The notes beneath the pieces are model-generated. The model was not told the DNA's origin, did no database searches, and worked only from the letters and a program-made list of their open reading frames with translations. Of a DNA stretch of 64,000 bases, positions 45,869-57,088 are shown one piece after another. The stretch comes from Vibrio syngnathi. Lineage in GTDB: Bacteria; Pseudomonadota; Gammaproteobacteria; Enterobacterales; Vibrionaceae. Numbering within the stretch: position 1 is the stretch's first letter; each line of letters begins with the position of its first letter. Made by a program: the position numbers and the translations under genes. The stretch lies in contig NZ_CP017916.1 of assembly GCF_002119525.1 (NCBI RefSeq), positions 434,001 to 498,000 of the forward strand, in the 5' to 3' direction.

Positions 45869-46826
45869 GGTTGTAAGGCAGTGGCAGGATATTCCATGTT
45901 TGATCAGGTTGCGCAGTCAATCGAAGCTGAACATCATCATCTAGGTTGTTTGGCAACACCATCAAACCAATCGCTTGGTTATCAGCAAATTGATAGACGT
46001 TTAATAGTCGGCCTGCGCCACGCCAGTTTTCACCTACGCTACGCTCTAGTTCAATCGTATTCTCTAGAGACAATACATCTGAAGTCGTTCCTGAAACAAT
46101 GCGCATTTCACGTTTGTTCATGCCACGATACTTAGCGCGAGCAACCGTTTCTTGACCTGTGTAGCAGCCTTTTGAAAAGCTGATACCGCCAATCGCTTGC
46201 AGGTTAAGTGCTTGAGGAATGTGCTCGTTTTGCTCTGCTTTGGTTAGGTTCGGCTGAGCATCAAGAATTTCATGATACTGCCACAGCGCTTCCGATACTT
46301 TTTCTGCTGTGCTGCTTGATACCAAGGCTTCTGCTGCTTCTTGCGTAACAAGTAGAGCCCAACGGTTGTCAGAGACTTGAACCGCTGTGCCACCAGAGAT
46401 AACACGTACTTTACCTTGGCTTTCTGAAATCGAGTCAATGTATTGATCAGCAGACGCGCCCATCACACCGATAACAACGTCAGACGTTTGCTCGATATCA
46501 ACCTTAGAGAATACGGCGTACTTCTTGATTTCAACTAACTCGACTTCAATTGCCGATCTAGGCTGCATAAGAGCGTAACCACCATTGTGGTGGAACAAAC
46601 GAAAGATACTCCAAACCTTTCCTTTCGCATCACAATGCGCGCCTAATGTAGATTCATCATTAGGAAGAGTGACGACATCGCACGTTACTTGACCTTGCAG
46701 GTACGACTTTTTGTCATCGCCTATCATGGTGATTGCACTCCAGTCTGACACGTGTGTGATCATCAGATCTGGAAGCGATTCATTTTGCGTATGAGCGAGC
46801 GGCTGAAATGTGTTTTTCCAATCCAT
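45855..46826 (-). CDS. ygfZ: Folate-binding protein YgfZ, Fe-S cluster/tRNA modification factor
   Basis: A 323-residue GcvT-like protein needed for activity of some iron-sulfur enzymes such as MiaB. Seen: the family signature [20 protein letters not shown] with its key cysteine, [14 protein letters not shown], and [18 protein letters not shown] 46826 is chosen because GGAAAGA lies upstream; the open frame continues 64 codons into the divergent promoter region with no family similarity. Divergent from sdhE, as in E. coli. Confidence 0.94.
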   Translation of the reverse strand: MDWKNTFQPLAHTQNESLPDLMITHVSDWSAITMIGDDKKSYLQGQVTCDVVTLPNDESTLGAHCDAKGKVWSIFRLFHHNGGYALMQPRSAIEVELVEIKKYAVFSKVDIEQTSDVVIGVMGASADQYIDSISESQGKVRVISGGTAVQVSDNRWALLVTQEAAEALVSSSTAEKVSEALWQYHEILDAQPNLTKAEQNEHIPQALNLQAIGGISFSKGCYTGQETVARAKYRGMNKREMRIVSGTTSDVLSLENTIELERSVGENWRGAGRLLNVYQFADNQAIGLMVLPNNLDDDVQLRLTAQPDQTWNILPLPYNLDEE

Positions 46827-46993
46827 TTTATCTTTCCTAAGAATTTTATTTGGCTCTATGTTAATCCGGTTCTGTTTCTTTGTCAGCCTAGGTTTTTTTG
46901 TGAGCTTAGATAGGGACTGTGACTCACATAGTAGTTGCAGAGCGTATGACTTGTTACACTCCGAGAAAGAAAAATTATAGGTGAGGATAGCCA

Positions 46994-47254
46994 ATGTACA
47001 CTGCAGAGCAGAAAGCACGAATTAAATGGGGTTGCCGTCGTGGCATGTTGGAACTTGACGTAGTTATCATGCCATTTTTCGAAGAGTGTTTTGATTCATT
47101 GCAAGAGCAGGAACAGCGCGAGTTTGTTTCTCTATTAGAGTGTGATGACCCAGATCTGTTTACTTGGGTGATGGGACACGGGCGCAGTGAAAACCTAGGT
47201 CATGCATCAATGGTTGATAAAATTGTCGCGCATAACCTCAGCAAGGTTCGTTAG
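46994..47254 (+). CDS. sdhE: Succinate dehydrogenase assembly factor SdhE
   Basis: An 86-residue protein that helps insert FAD into SdhA. Seen: the conserved RGM motif in [20 protein letters not shown], and [17 protein letters not shown]. It is divergent from ygfZ and overlaps ygfX. GTGAGGATAG precedes the ATG. Confidence 0.95.
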   Translation: MYTAEQKARIKWGCRRGMLELDVVIMPFFEECFDSLQEQEQREFVSLLECDDPDLFTWVMGHGRSENLGHASMVDKIVAHNLSKVR

Positions 47255-47630
47255 GCTTCAGCTTAACCCTTCATATTCCGCATTATTTGCAAAAGGCACT
47301 ATTTTTGGGTGCCTTTTGTTTTTCATCGTATTTTCTTCCATCCCTCTTGTTGCCAGTCTCTACTGTTTGTATCTCATGATCGCTTTATTCAAAACCGATG
47401 CGGTTGTGGTTAATGCGGCTCAAGGCTGTTTCGATTACAAGCTCGATGGGGAAGTTAGATTGAATGACCAACCTTATGTTCTCAAGACCGTCGATAAGGT
47501 TTGGGCGCAATTTTTCGTTAAGCTGAGCTTTGAATGTGGACATTCAGTTTTGTTATGGCGAGATAGTTGTGATGAGCGTGAGTATCGACATTTTCTGGCA
47601 AACTTACAACGAGCCCGCGAGATAAACTAG
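47202..47630 (+). CDS. ygfX: YgfX-like membrane protein (CptA family)
   Basis: A 142-residue protein with two hydrophobic segments (about 33-50 and 50-65: GTIFGCLLFFIVFSS and ASLYCLYLMIALF) and a small soluble tail. Size, topology and position right after sdhE match E. coli YgfX. The start is uncertain: ATG 47202 lies 53 bases inside sdhE, and TTG codons a few residues later are possible. Known proposals for YgfX (toxin, or SdhE partner) remain disputed. Confidence 0.75.
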   Translation: MHQWLIKLSRITSARFVRLQLNPSYSALFAKGTIFGCLLFFIVFSSIPLVASLYCLYLMIALFKTDAVVVNAAQGCFDYKLDGEVRLNDQPYVLKTVDKVWAQFFVKLSFECGHSVLLWRDSCDEREYRHFLANLQRAREIN

Positions 47631-47656
47631 AGCATCAAATAAAAGAAAGCGTAGAT

Positions 47657-47685
47657 AAAAGAAAAGAGAGCACTTGGCTCCCTTT
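47657..47685 (-). terminator. nadB: Probable nadB terminator
   Basis: On the minus strand GGGAGC-CAAGT-GCTCTC (one G-U pair) is followed by TTTTCTTTTAT, about 60 bases after the nadB stop. Confidence 0.6.
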
Positions 47686-47738
47686 CGTTTGATTGATTTT
47701 GGTTAACGTATTAAGCCGCTAAAACTTATAACCAATGG

Positions 47739-49355
47739 TTATGATTGGTTTCTCTCTGGTGTGAGAATGGTTGGGCCGCTGTCTTCTGCAAGCTCTGGGT
47801 AATCCAACGTATAGTGCAGGCCTCGGCTCTCTTTACGTTGCATCGCACAACGCACCATCAGTTCAGCCACTTGCAATAAGTTACGCAGTTCAAGCAGGTT
47901 GTTCGAAACCTTAAAGTAGCTGTAGTACTCATGAGTTTCTTGCTGCAGCATCTGAATACGGCGCATTGCACGTTCTAGACGTTTATCCGTTCGAACAATA
48001 CCCATGTAATCCCACATGAACAGTCTTAGCTCGTGCCAGTTATGTTGAATGATCACCTCTTCATCACTGTTGGTGACTTGGCTTTCATCCCATGCTGGAA
48101 GTTCTGCACACAATTGAGATTGGTCGATGTTTTCAACGATATCTTTTGCTGCTGCCCAAGCATAAACAACACACTCAAGCAGTGAGTTTGACGCCATGCG
48201 GTTCGCACCGTGTAAGCCGGTGTAACTCACTTCACCAATCGCATATAAGTTAGTTAAGTCGGTTTGACCTTGCTTATTCACCATCACACCACCGCAGGTA
48301 TAGTGCGCAGCAGGTACGATCGGGATCGGCTCTTTGGTCATGTCGATACCCAAATCCATCAAGCGGGTGTGGATCATTGGGAAATGCGCGGTAATGAACT
48401 CTTCAGGCTTGTGGCTGATGTCGACATACATGCAGTCTGCGCCTAAGCGTTTCATTTCGAAGTCAATCGCACGAGCAACCACATCACGAGGAGCCAGTTC
48501 ACCACGCTCGTCGAAGTCCTTCATGAATCTTGAACCATCAGGGCGACGTAAATAAGCGCCTTCGCCACGTAAGGCTTCTGTCAGAAGGAAGTTACGCGCT
48601 TCTGGGTGGAATAAACATGTTGGGTGGAATTGGTTGAATTCGAGGTTTGCGACACGGCAACCAGCACGCCAAGCGATAGCAATACCATCACCTGAAGAGA
48701 CATCCGGGTTCGAAGTGTATTGGTAAACCTTGGAAGCACCGCCAGTTGCGAGTACCACAAATTTAGCACGCACGGTTTCTACGTGTTCTTGGTTACGGTT
48801 CCAGATATAGGCACCGATAACCTTGTCTTTCGAACCACCAACCTTATCTTCGGTGATCAAATCTAGCGCATTGTGACGCTCGAAGATCTCGATGTTTGGG
48901 TGATTGTTGACGTTATCTTGCAGTGAGGTTTGCATTGCCATGCCAGTTGCATCGGCAGCGTGCAGAATTCGGCGGTGACTGTGGCCACCTTCACGAGTGA
49001 GGTGATATTTTGGTTGGCCTTCAGTGCTGTTCTCATCTTTATCAAATGGAACACCACCATCAATCAGCCATTGCACACACTCTTTAGCATTTTCAGCAAT
49101 GAATTGAACTGTATCTTCTTCGCATAACCCAGCCCCAGCAATTTGAGTATCTTCTACATGAGACTCAATACTGTCCGATTCATCGAACACCGCCGCAATA
49201 CCACCTTGTGCGTAATACGTCGATCCTTCGCTGCGTGGTCCTTTGCTTAATACAATTACTTTTGCATGCTCTGCTACGCGTAAGGCTAATGACAAGCCTG
49301 CCGCACCACTTCCTACCACTAATACATCACACTGATGTTCACGGTTTGCGTTCAT
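47739..49355 (-). CDS. nadB: L-aspartate oxidase
   Basis: An FAD enzyme of de novo NAD synthesis, 538 residues. Seen: [94 protein letters not shown] and the active-site [17 protein letters not shown] at 49355 matches the usual Vibrio N-terminus; the frame extends 15 codons upstream. It is divergent from rpoE, as in E. coli. Confidence 0.95.
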   Translation of the reverse strand: MNANREHQCDVLVVGSGAAGLSLALRVAEHAKVIVLSKGPRSEGSTYYAQGGIAAVFDESDSIESHVEDTQIAGAGLCEEDTVQFIAENAKECVQWLIDGGVPFDKDENSTEGQPKYHLTREGGHSHRRILHAADATGMAMQTSLQDNVNNHPNIEIFERHNALDLITEDKVGGSKDKVIGAYIWNRNQEHVETVRAKFVVLATGGASKVYQYTSNPDVSSGDGIAIAWRAGCRVANLEFNQFHPTCLFHPEARNFLLTEALRGEGAYLRRPDGSRFMKDFDERGELAPRDVVARAIDFEMKRLGADCMYVDISHKPEEFITAHFPMIHTRLMDLGIDMTKEPIPIVPAAHYTCGGVMVNKQGQTDLTNLYAIGEVSYTGLHGANRMASNSLLECVVYAWAAAKDIVENIDQSQLCAELPAWDESQVTNSDEEVIIQHNWHELRLFMWDYMGIVRTDKRLERAMRRIQMLQQETHEYYSYFKVSNNLLELRNLLQVAELMVRCAMQRKESRGLHYTLDYPELAEDSGPTILTPERNQS

Positions 49356-49744
49356 AAAACTTATTAAATCCCGGGCTATAGTCGAGTTGTCCATGCTCAA
49401 TTGACTTCGTCTTGTTTCAGGAGTTTGACTAAGACTGTTATAATCTTTCCCTAGTCATCCTAAAACACGACACAAAATCAATATATAGACAGCTATCTAG
49501 AAATATTTAATTGCTCAATACCATTGCTTTTGCTCAAGTTTCCCCAAATTGATAGGGATAACTATTTTTATTACATCACATTGTGAAACAATAATGGCAA
49601 ATAATTTTAGGAAAGTTGGAACTTTCGGTATTTGGCTTAGTCACAATAGTGCTCTTGTAGACGGTGGTGTCAATACTACATTTCGCATAATTAGTACCCA
49701 TATCTGTGAAGGTAAGGGTTATAACAATAGGAGTACCCGCTCGA
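49356..49744. other. Divergent nadB-rpoE control region
   Basis: 389 bases containing the sigma-E promoter (listed separately) about 100 bases before rpoE, other AT-rich promoter-like DNA and AATAGGAG before the rpoE ATG. A 76-codon open frame here overlaps the rpoE start and looks non-coding. Confidence 0.6.
49618..49645 (+). promoter_or_regulatory. Sigma-E autoregulated promoter of rpoE
   Basis: GGAACTT, a 16-base spacer and TCACA match the sigma-E consensus (GGAACTT, about N16, TCaAA). The -35 box is exact. It would give a leader of about 95 bases. Confidence 0.85.
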
Positions 49745-50323
49745 ATGAACGAGCAGCTAACCGATCAAGTGTTGATTGAGCGAGTTCAGAGTGGAGATAA
49801 GCAGGCATTTAACTTATTAGTGGTTAAGTATCAAAACAAAGTTTGTAATCTTATCTCTCGATACGTGAATAATTCCGGTGATGTACCAGATGTAGCACAA
49901 GAAGCTTTTATTAAAGCTTACCGCGCGATACCTAACTTTCGTGGTGAGAGTGCTTTCTATACATGGTTGTACCGAATTGCCGTGAACACCGCTAAAAATC
50001 ATATCGTTGCCCAGAGCCGTAGGCCGCCAGCAACAGATGTAGATGCAGAAGATGCAGAATATTACGAAACAGGCAGCGCGTTAAAAGAAATATCGAACCC
50101 TGAGAACTTAACGCTGTCAAACGAATTGAAACAAGTTGTTTTTGGAGCGATTGAAGCGCTACCCGAAGACTTAAAAACTGCAATGACGTTGCGTGAGCTC
50201 GAAGGTTTGAGCTACGAAGAGATTGCAGAAGTAATGGATTGCCCTGTAGGAACCGTACGTTCGCGTATTTTCCGAGCTCGTGAAGCGGTGGAAAAGAAAA
50301 TTAAACCTCTTTTACAACGCTAG
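49745..50323 (+). CDS. rpoE: RNA polymerase sigma factor RpoE (sigma-E)
   Basis: The envelope-stress ECF sigma factor, 192 residues. Seen: region 2 (QDVAQEAFIKAYRAIPNFRGES-like sequence: DVAQEAFIKAYRAI, FYTWLYRIAVNTAKNH) and region 4 (LRELEGLSYEEIAEVMDCPVGTVRSRIFRARE). ATG 49745 gives exactly the family length; a 13-codon upstream extension was rejected. It heads the rpoE-rseABC operon, and a sigma-E promoter lies about 100 bases upstream. Confidence 0.97.
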   Translation: MNEQLTDQVLIERVQSGDKQAFNLLVVKYQNKVCNLISRYVNNSGDVPDVAQEAFIKAYRAIPNFRGESAFYTWLYRIAVNTAKNHIVAQSRRPPATDVDAEDAEYYETGSALKEISNPENLTLSNELKQVVFGAIEALPEDLKTAMTLRELEGLSYEEIAEVMDCPVGTVRSRIFRAREAVEKKIKPLLQR

Positions 50324-50349
50324 AACTTGTAATAATTATGGTGAAAATA

Positions 50350-50973
50350 ATGGCTGATAAAGAAAAGCTTTCGGCACTCATGGATGGTGAAACGATCGAT
50401 AAAGCTCTCATAGTAGATCTCGAATCTGATCAAGAAAGCATGGATACCTGGCAGAGTTACCATTTAATTGGTGATGTTATGCGTGGGGATGCGCCAGAAA
50501 CTCCAGAGTGGAACATTGCTAACAGTGTAGCGGCAGCACTTGATGATGAGCCTGCGCATGGTTCAATGTCGAACCTGCACCAAGTGAATGTTGAACCTAT
50601 TGTTGCTCCGATTGAAGAGCAGCCTAAACCTCAGCAAGCGAAGCGTCAGCTTCCTGCGTGGTTACAACAATTTGGACAAGTTGCCGTTGCAGCCTGTGTT
50701 TCTCTAGCTGTTGTGTTAGGTGTTCAACAATATGGTGGCAGTGACCCAGCAGCACCAGAACAGCTGCCTGTGCTACAAACGATCCCATTTGCGGGTTCTG
50801 CGGAGCCAGTAAGTTTAACGCGTGACTCTGTTGAGAAGCCTGTATCTGAAGCTAACATGCAAGAGCAACGCAAACGCGTTCATGCATTGTTAGAAGATTA
50901 TGAGCTACAACTAAGATTAAACAGTGATGCATCGCCAATGAAAGATGCACACCTAGAATCGGATATTGAATGA
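50350..50973 (+). CDS. rseA: Anti-sigma-E factor RseA
   Basis: A 207-residue single-pass inner-membrane protein that holds RpoE until cut by DegS and RseP. Seen: the N-terminal anti-sigma domain KEKLSALMDGETIDKALI and DTWQSYHLIGDVMRGD, a TM segment at about 112-128 (VAVAACVSLAVVLGVQQ), and a periplasmic C-terminal part. ATG 50350 (MADKEKL) fits the family start; another ATG lies four codons upstream. The stop overlaps the rseB start. Confidence 0.94.
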   Translation: MADKEKLSALMDGETIDKALIVDLESDQESMDTWQSYHLIGDVMRGDAPETPEWNIANSVAAALDDEPAHGSMSNLHQVNVEPIVAPIEEQPKPQQAKRQLPAWLQQFGQVAVAACVSLAVVLGVQQYGGSDPAAPEQLPVLQTIPFAGSAEPVSLTRDSVEKPVSEANMQEQRKRVHALLEDYELQLRLNSDASPMKDAHLESDIE

Positions 50974-51932
50974 AGAAAATCCTGGTCAGTGCACTGACAC
51001 TGTTCAGCTTGATGTCTCCAACAGCCTTTGCAGAGGAAACCACTGCAAAGGCCTTGTTGCATCAAATGAACGAGGCCAGTCAGCATCTAAATTACGAACT
51101 CTCCTACATATTGATAAAGAAGAGCAGTATTGAACCTCTGCTTTATCGTCATGCAGTTAACGACGACCAACAACTTGCACACCTTGTTTATCTAAGCGGC
51201 CCTGTTCGTGAGGTTATTCGACGTGGTAATGAAGTTAGCTACATCGAACCGGGTACAGAGCCATTTACTATTCAGTCTGGCAGCATGGTTGCACCTGTCA
51301 TTCCGATGATTAATCGAGATATCGACTCTCTCAACCAATACTACGATTTTGTAAAAGTTGGGCGCTCTCGTGAGGCGGGCAGTACTACACAAGTATTACG
51401 CGTCGTGCCGAAAGACGGTCTTCGATACTCTTACGTGGTTTGGGTCGACGAGAAAACTAACCTTCCTTTGCGTGCCGACCTTTTAGATCGTGATGGCGAA
51501 GTGCTTGAGCAGTACCGCACTATCTCTTACGTAGTGAACGATAAGATTGCAGAAGCAATGAGCGGCTTGAATCAAGCTAAATTGCCGAAGGTTTTGTCAT
51601 TGCCAGAAGGCTTGGTGAGTGAGACCGACTGGCAAGCTTCGTGGGTACCTGAAGGATTTAAATCGAAAGAACTCAGCCGTTACCAAATGGCTGCGACCGA
51701 AAAAATGGTTGAAAGTCAGCTTTTCAGTGATGGGTTATTTAGCTTTTCGGTTTATATCGCCGATAAAGATGAACATTCATTGAAAGGACAACTGGTACGC
51801 CAAGGGCGAAGAACCTTGCACAGCTTAGTGATTGGCGACAAAGAAATCTCTGTGGTTGGTGATATTCCGCCAGCAACGGCTAAGCGTATCGCTCAATCTG
51901 TCTCGTTCAATAAATCGGCACCTGCGCAATGA
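50970..51932 (+). CDS. rseB: Sigma-E regulatory protein RseB
   Basis: A 320-residue periplasmic protein that binds RseA and shields it from DegS until displaced by mislocalised LPS. Seen: a signal peptide ending at TAFA-EET, the MucB/RseB N-terminal LolA-like domain (LSYILIKKSSIEPLLYRHA, HLVYLSGPVREVIRRG), and a C-terminal domain with WVPEGFKSKEL and FSVYIADKDE. It overlaps both neighbours by four bases. Confidence 0.94.
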   Translation: MKKILVSALTLFSLMSPTAFAEETTAKALLHQMNEASQHLNYELSYILIKKSSIEPLLYRHAVNDDQQLAHLVYLSGPVREVIRRGNEVSYIEPGTEPFTIQSGSMVAPVIPMINRDIDSLNQYYDFVKVGRSREAGSTTQVLRVVPKDGLRYSYVVWVDEKTNLPLRADLLDRDGEVLEQYRTISYVVNDKIAEAMSGLNQAKLPKVLSLPEGLVSETDWQASWVPEGFKSKELSRYQMAATEKMVESQLFSDGLFSFSVYIADKDEHSLKGQLVRQGRRTLHSLVIGDKEISVVGDIPPATAKRIAQSVSFNKSAPAQ

Positions 51933-52399
51933 TGACTGCGTTGGCGACCGTTAGCTCAGTCGAACAAAAAGGTAAGCAATATTTTGTTCAACTGAGCTGC
52001 GAACAACAAACTAGTTGCAGCAGCTGCTCATCTCAAAAAAGCTGCGGAACGGGTATTGTTACCAAGGCTGTTGGCAATAAATCCTTGTTTTGGCAGCTTA
52101 AAACCCAAAGCCTAGTCAAAGCTGGCCAGATCGTAGAAATTGGCTTTCCAGAAAAAAGCTTACTTCAGTCTGCGGCTATTGTTTATCTTATCCCGCTTTT
52201 CATGTTGATGGTTGGTGCTGGTTTTGGACAACTCTTGTTACAACCCTTACTCCAAGGGGGCGAGGGCATTGTTATCTTAACTGCAGCGCTGTTTACTGCT
52301 GGTGGTATTGGTTTGGCGAAGCGCTTAGCTAAACCAATGGAAGACAAATCCAAGCAAGAAGTTGTCTTGATTAGAATCCTAGGCAAGTCTCTCATCTAA
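51929..52399 (+). CDS. rseC: RseC/MucC-type positive regulator of sigma-E
   Basis: A 156-residue inner-membrane protein. Seen: an N-terminal Cys-rich cytoplasmic segment (SCEQQTSCSSCSSQKSCGTG) and two hydrophobic segments, AAIVYLIPLFMLMVGAGFG and GGEGIVILTAALFTAGGIG. Known: RseC mildly affects sigma-E and is linked to Fe-S (SoxR reduction). It ends the rpoE operon, about 135 bases before lepA. Confidence 0.93.
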   Translation: MMTALATVSSVEQKGKQYFVQLSCEQQTSCSSCSSQKSCGTGIVTKAVGNKSLFWQLKTQSLVKAGQIVEIGFPEKSLLQSAAIVYLIPLFMLMVGAGFGQLLLQPLLQGGEGIVILTAALFTAGGIGLAKRLAKPMEDKSKQEVVLIRILGKSLI

Positions 52400-52535
52400 T
52401 TTATGATGCTTATTGCCCTTAAATTGGGTAGAATCTGCCAACTTGATTGAAATGCCGTACCAATGCTGACTGTAGATTGGACGCGTTACGGCTTTCTTAT
52501 TATCCCTATTCAAAGAGTTTAGTCACACCAAGCCT

Positions 52536-54329
52536 ATGAAGCACATTCGTAATTTTTCGATTATCGCCCACATCGACCACGGTAAGTCGACCCTTTCTGA
52601 CCGCTTAATCCAAGTTTGTGGAGGGTTAAGTGAACGTGAGATGGCAGCTCAAGTCCTCGATTCTATGGATATAGAACGCGAGCGTGGTATTACAATTAAA
52701 GCGCAGAGTGTGACTTTAGATTATAAAGCTAAAGATGGTGAAACTTATCAACTTAACTTTATCGATACCCCTGGACACGTAGACTTCTCTTACGAAGTAT
52801 CTCGCTCTCTAGCCGCTTGTGAAGGTGCGCTTCTAGTAGTAGATGCTGGCCAAGGTGTTGAAGCTCAAACTCTAGCAAACTGTTACACCGCGATCGAAAT
52901 GGAACTGGAAGTCGTGCCAATCTTGAACAAGATTGACTTACCTGCTGCTGAACCTGAGCGTGTTGCTGAAGAAATCGAAGAGATCGTTGGTATCGATGCG
53001 ATGGAAGCGACGCGTTGTTCTGCAAAAACCGGTATCGGTGTTGATGACGTTCTTGAAAACATCGTAACGGCTATCCCGCCACCGGAAGGTGATCCAGAAG
53101 CGCCACTACAAGCTCTGATCATTGACTCTTGGTTCGATAACTACTTAGGCGTTGTTTCTTTGGTTCGTATCAAGAACGGTAAGCTGAAGAAGAACGACAA
53201 GATTAAAGTAATGTCGACAGACCAAGTTTGGGGTGTTGACCGTCTAGGTATCTTCACACCTAAGCAAATCGACACAACTGAGCTAAATACTGGCGAAGTT
53301 GGCTGGGTTGTTTGTGGTATTAAAGACATCCTTGGCGCACCTGTTGGTGATACGTTGACGCTTGCAAAAGGCGGCAGCACAGAACGTCTACCTGGTTTCC
53401 AAAAAGTGAAGCCTCAGGTATACGCAGGTCTATTCCCAGTATCGTCTGATGACTACGAAAACTTCCGTGACGCACTAGGCAAACTAAGCCTGAACGATGC
53501 ATCACTGTTTTACGAACCAGAAAGTTCAGCAGCACTTGGCTTTGGTTTCCGTTGTGGCTTCTTAGGAATGCTTCACATGGAGATCATCCAAGAGCGTTTA
53601 GAGCGTGAATACGACCTAGACCTGATCACAACGGCACCTACCGTAGTGTACGAAGTTGTAAAAACGGATGGCACAATTCTTTATGTTGATAGCCCGGCTA
53701 AACTGCCAGCTATTAATGACTTAGAAGAAATTCGTGAACCGATTGCTCGTTGTAATATCCTGGTACCTTCAGACTACCTAGGCAACGTAATCACACTGTG
53801 TGTTGAGAAGCGTGGCGTACAAGTCGACATGGTTTACCACGGTAACCAAGTTGCTGTGACGTACGATCTTCCTATGGCTGAAGTGGTTCTAGATTTCTTC
53901 GACCGTCTGAAGTCAACGTCTCGCGGTTACGCATCATTGGATTACAACTTCCAACGCTACGAAGCATCAAACATGGTACGTGTTGACGTATTGCTTAATG
54001 GCGAAACGGTTGATGCACTGGCGATTATTACGCACAAAGACATTGCTCAGTCTCGTGGTCGTCTATTGGTTGAGAAGATGAAAGAATTCATCCCTCGTCA
54101 AATGTTTGATATCGCGATTCAAGCAGCGATTGGTAACCACATCATTGCTCGTTCTACAGTGAAACAACTGCGTAAGAACGTAATCGCAAAATGTTACGGT
54201 GGTGATATCAGTCGTAAGAAGAAACTTCTTAAGAAACAAAAAGAAGGTAAGAAGCGTATGAAGCAGATCGGTAACGTTGAACTGCCTCAAGAAGCATTCT
54301 TAGCAATCCTTCACGTTGGTAAAGATTAA
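52536..54329 (+). CDS. lepA: Elongation factor 4 (LepA)
   Basis: A ribosome-associated GTPase of 597 residues. Seen: G1 [16 protein letters not shown], the switch sequence [11 protein letters not shown]3 DTPGHVDF, G4 NKID, and the LepA-specific C-terminal domain ([35 protein letters not shown]). It precedes lepB, as in E. coli. Confidence 0.98.
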   Translation: MKHIRNFSIIAHIDHGKSTLSDRLIQVCGGLSEREMAAQVLDSMDIERERGITIKAQSVTLDYKAKDGETYQLNFIDTPGHVDFSYEVSRSLAACEGALLVVDAGQGVEAQTLANCYTAIEMELEVVPILNKIDLPAAEPERVAEEIEEIVGIDAMEATRCSAKTGIGVDDVLENIVTAIPPPEGDPEAPLQALIIDSWFDNYLGVVSLVRIKNGKLKKNDKIKVMSTDQVWGVDRLGIFTPKQIDTTELNTGEVGWVVCGIKDILGAPVGDTLTLAKGGSTERLPGFQKVKPQVYAGLFPVSSDDYENFRDALGKLSLNDASLFYEPESSAALGFGFRCGFLGMLHMEIIQERLEREYDLDLITTAPTVVYEVVKTDGTILYVDSPAKLPAINDLEEIREPIARCNILVPSDYLGNVITLCVEKRGVQVDMVYHGNQVAVTYDLPMAEVVLDFFDRLKSTSRGYASLDYNFQRYEASNMVRVDVLLNGETVDALAIITHKDIAQSRGRLLVEKMKEFIPRQMFDIAIQAAIGNHIIARSTVKQLRKNVIAKCYGGDISRKKKLLKKQKEGKKRMKQIGNVELPQEAFLAILHVGKD

Positions 54330-54355
54330 CTTTCTCCAGCAGTAAACGAATAATT

Positions 54356-54396
54356 GAAAGTGAAAGGGTTATACTCTTTCACTTTCGTTATTTTTA
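54356..54396 (+). terminator. lepA: lepA terminator
   Basis: GAAAGTGAAAG and CTTTCACTTTC form a perfect stem, followed by GTTATTTTT. Position suggests partial termination between lepA and lepB. Confidence 0.78.
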
Positions 54397-54421
54397 AAGA
54401 AATGAAATTTAAGGGATATCA

Positions 54422-55318
54422 ATGGCTAATACATTTTCGCTTATCTTAGTGATCGTAACTCTAGTGACCGGCATTGTATGGGCGTTGGAAAAGTTTGTGT
54501 GGGCGAAGAAGCGCCAACAAAAACTGGCTGACGTTGAAGCACAGTCGAATGGCCTAGACGCTGCAACCAGCGCAAAAGTTACGGCTCAGCCTTGGTGGGT
54601 TGAGAACAGTGTGTCCATTTTCCCTGTAATTACATTTGTTTTGGTTTTGCGTTCATTTATTTATGAACCGTTTCAAATTCCATCTGGCTCGATGATGCCA
54701 ACACTATTGGTTGGTGATTTCATCTTGGTAGAAAAGTACGCTTATGGTCTAAAAGACCCGGTATGGCGCACTCAATTGGTAGAAACAGGCAAACCAGAAC
54801 GTGGTGATTCAATCGTATTTAAGTACCCACCTCAGCCTAATATCGACTACATCAAGCGTGTCGTAGGTATGCCAGGCGACACCATTCGCTACAGCTCTCG
54901 TAAAGAGATCTGTATTCAGGCGAAGGGTACAAGTAGCTGTGACCCAGTGAAACTAAGTAATGTTGAAGAAAGCCAATTTATTCAAGATGGTGTGCCTCTG
55001 ATTCAGCTGAATGAACAGCTTGGAGACGTAGAACATCAGATTTTAGTTAACCCATTACGCCGTGATCGTGTGCAAGCGTATCAGCCTCGCAATGGTGTTA
55101 ACGAATGGGTCGTTCCAGAAGGCCAGTACTTTGTGATGGGTGATAACCGTGACAACAGTGCTGACAGCCGTTACTGGGGCTTTGTCCCTGAAGCAAACCT
55201 TGTTGGTAAGGCCGTTGCTATTTGGATCAGCTTCGAATTCGAACGCGGTTCAGACAGCGTACTTCCAACATGGATTCCTACTGGTGTGCGTTTTAATCGC
55301 ATCGGTGGGATTCACTAA
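54422..55318 (+). CDS. lepB: Signal peptidase I (LepB)
   Basis: Cleaves signal peptides on the outer face of the inner membrane. Seen in 298 residues: TM1 at about 4-22, a cytoplasmic loop, TM2 at about 64-82, the nucleophile Ser90 in [10 protein letters not shown], the general base Lys145 in [11 protein letters not shown], and box [15 protein letters not shown]. Positions of Ser90 and Lys145 equal those of the E. coli enzyme. Followed by rnc after 26 bases. Confidence 0.97.
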   Translation: MANTFSLILVIVTLVTGIVWALEKFVWAKKRQQKLADVEAQSNGLDAATSAKVTAQPWWVENSVSIFPVITFVLVLRSFIYEPFQIPSGSMMPTLLVGDFILVEKYAYGLKDPVWRTQLVETGKPERGDSIVFKYPPQPNIDYIKRVVGMPGDTIRYSSRKEICIQAKGTSSCDPVKLSNVEESQFIQDGVPLIQLNEQLGDVEHQILVNPLRRDRVQAYQPRNGVNEWVVPEGQYFVMGDNRDNSADSRYWGFVPEANLVGKAVAIWISFEFERGSDSVLPTWIPTGVRFNRIGGIH

Positions 55319-55344
55319 TCGATCACATAACACATCGAGAGAGC

Positions 55345-56022
55345 ATGAATTCTCCAATTGATAAACTAGAGAGAAAGATTGGCTATCAGTTTAATGATGC
55401 CGATCTTATCCATTTGGCACTGACTCACCGCAGTGCCGCAGGTAAACATAACGAACGTCTTGAGTTTCTGGGCGATTCAATTTTAAGTTTTGTTATCGCT
55501 GATGATCTTTACCACCGTTTCCCTAAGGTAAACGAAGGTGATATGAGCCGCATGCGCGCAACATTAGTACGTGGTCATACATTGGCAGAACTAGGTCGTG
55601 AATTCGAACTAGGAGATTACTTAAAATTAGGTCCAGGTGAGTTGAAGAGTGGCGGTTTCCGTCGTGATTCTATTCTAGCGGATGCGGTTGAAGCGATCAT
55701 CGGCGCTGTCTATTTAGATAGTGATACCGAGGTTGTTCGCCGTATTATTTTAAGCTGGTACCAATCTCGCCTAGAGTCTATTCAGCCTGGTGTATCTCAA
55801 AAAGATCCAAAAACTCGCTTACAAGAGTTTTTGCAAGGTCGAAGAAATCCCCTGCCTGTCTACACAGTGACTAATATTAAAGGTGAAGCACACAACCAAG
55901 AGTTTACGGTTGAGTGTGAAGTGGCAGGTGTGGATAAACCTGTTATCGGTAAAGGCACTAGCCGCCGCAAGGCAGAACAAGCGGCTGCTGAAACAGCATT
56001 AGAGCAACTAAGCAATGTCTGA
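55345..56022 (+). CDS. rnc: Ribonuclease III
   Basis: A double-strand-specific endoribonuclease of 225 residues that processes rRNA and regulatory RNAs. Seen: the catalytic signature [30 protein letters not shown] with the second acidic pair, and a C-terminal dsRNA-binding domain ([35 protein letters not shown]). Its stop overlaps era by 8 bases, the usual rnc-era coupling. Confidence 0.97.
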   Translation: MNSPIDKLERKIGYQFNDADLIHLALTHRSAAGKHNERLEFLGDSILSFVIADDLYHRFPKVNEGDMSRMRATLVRGHTLAELGREFELGDYLKLGPGELKSGGFRRDSILADAVEAIIGAVYLDSDTEVVRRIILSWYQSRLESIQPGVSQKDPKTRLQEFLQGRRNPLPVYTVTNIKGEAHNQEFTVECEVAGVDKPVIGKGTSRRKAEQAAAETALEQLSNV

Positions 56023-56986
56023 TAACAATCAAGATTTCGATATCGATGCATTCTTTTCATCTGATAGCAAAAAAACGGGCCTACCGGAAAACCAACACTG
56101 TGGCTTCATCGCTATCGTGGGTCGACCAAACGTAGGTAAATCGACGCTTTTGAACCATATTTTGGGTCAGAAAATCTCGATCACATCACGTAAACCTCAG
56201 ACGACACGCCACCGTATTATGGGCGTAGAAACTGAAGGCGATTACCAAGCGATCTACGTTGATACTCCTGGACTTCACATCGAAGAAAAGCGTGCAATCA
56301 ACCGTTTGATGAACCGTGCGGCGAACAGCTCACTGAGCGATGTGAACCTAGTATTTTTCCTTGTTGACGGTACTCACTGGACTGACGACGATGAGATGGT
56401 ACTGAACAAGCTGAGAAAAACAGATTTCCCAGTAGTCCTTTGTATTAACAAAGTAGACAACGTTCAAGACCGTACTGACGTTATGCAACACATGATGGAA
56501 GTGTCTAAGAAGATGGACTTCCTTGATGTTGTGCCAATCTCGGCGAAGCAAGGTAAGAATATCGATGTACTGCGTAAGCACGTTCGTAATTCTTTACCAA
56601 AAGCGACGCACCACTTCCCTGAAGAGTACGTAACGGATCGCTCACAGCGCTTTATGGCCTCTGAAATCATCCGTGAAAAACTGATGCGATTCACAGGCGA
56701 AGAGCTACCTTACTCAGTAACGGTTGAAATCGAGCGTTTCGATTACAACCCAGATAATGATGGCTTCCACATCAATGCTTTGATTCTTGTTGAACGTACC
56801 GGTCAGAAGAAGATGGTGATTGGTAAAGCGGGCGAGAAGATCAAAACGATTGGTCGTGAAGCTCGTATCGACATGGAAGAACTATTCGGTCGTAAGGTTT
56901 ACCTAGAGACTTGGGTTAAAGTTAAGTCTGGTTGGGCTGACGATGAGCGTGCACTTCGCTCGTTAGGCTACATCGACGATCTATAA
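56015..56986 (+). CDS. era: GTPase Era
   Basis: A 323-residue GTPase for 16S rRNA maturation and 30S assembly. Seen: G1 [17 protein letters not shown], switch I KPQTTRH, G3 DTPGLH, G4 NKVD and a C-terminal KH domain ([20 protein letters not shown]). Its N-terminus is about 20 residues longer than that of E. coli Era. A terminator follows. Confidence 0.97.
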   Translation: MSDNNQDFDIDAFFSSDSKKTGLPENQHCGFIAIVGRPNVGKSTLLNHILGQKISITSRKPQTTRHRIMGVETEGDYQAIYVDTPGLHIEEKRAINRLMNRAANSSLSDVNLVFFLVDGTHWTDDDEMVLNKLRKTDFPVVLCINKVDNVQDRTDVMQHMMEVSKKMDFLDVVPISAKQGKNIDVLRKHVRNSLPKATHHFPEEYVTDRSQRFMASEIIREKLMRFTGEELPYSVTVEIERFDYNPDNDGFHINALILVERTGQKKMVIGKAGEKIKTIGREARIDMEELFGRKVYLETWVKVKSGWADDERALRSLGYIDDL

Positions 56987-57040
56987 TATATTGAACGTCA
57001 CTTTCTGATATTAAGAAAGTTGAATTGAATATAAATACAA

Positions 57041-57065
57041 GAGAGAGTGCGAACTCTCTCTTTTT
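57041..57065 (+). terminator. era: era terminator
   Basis: GAGAGAG-TGCGAA-CTCTCTC followed by five T, about 55 bases after the era stop and before recO. Confidence 0.78.
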
Positions 57066-57088
57066 GTATCTGTAAGAAGGGTAAGTGA

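Noticed and set aside
46827..47018. 64-codon N-terminal extension of ygfZ
   Set aside because: It crosses the divergent promoter region and the sdhE start, and a good ribosome site precedes the inner ATG.
49549..49779. 76-codon plus-strand frame upstream of rpoE
   Set aside because: It overlaps the sigma-E promoter and the rpoE start and has no convincing ribosome site.
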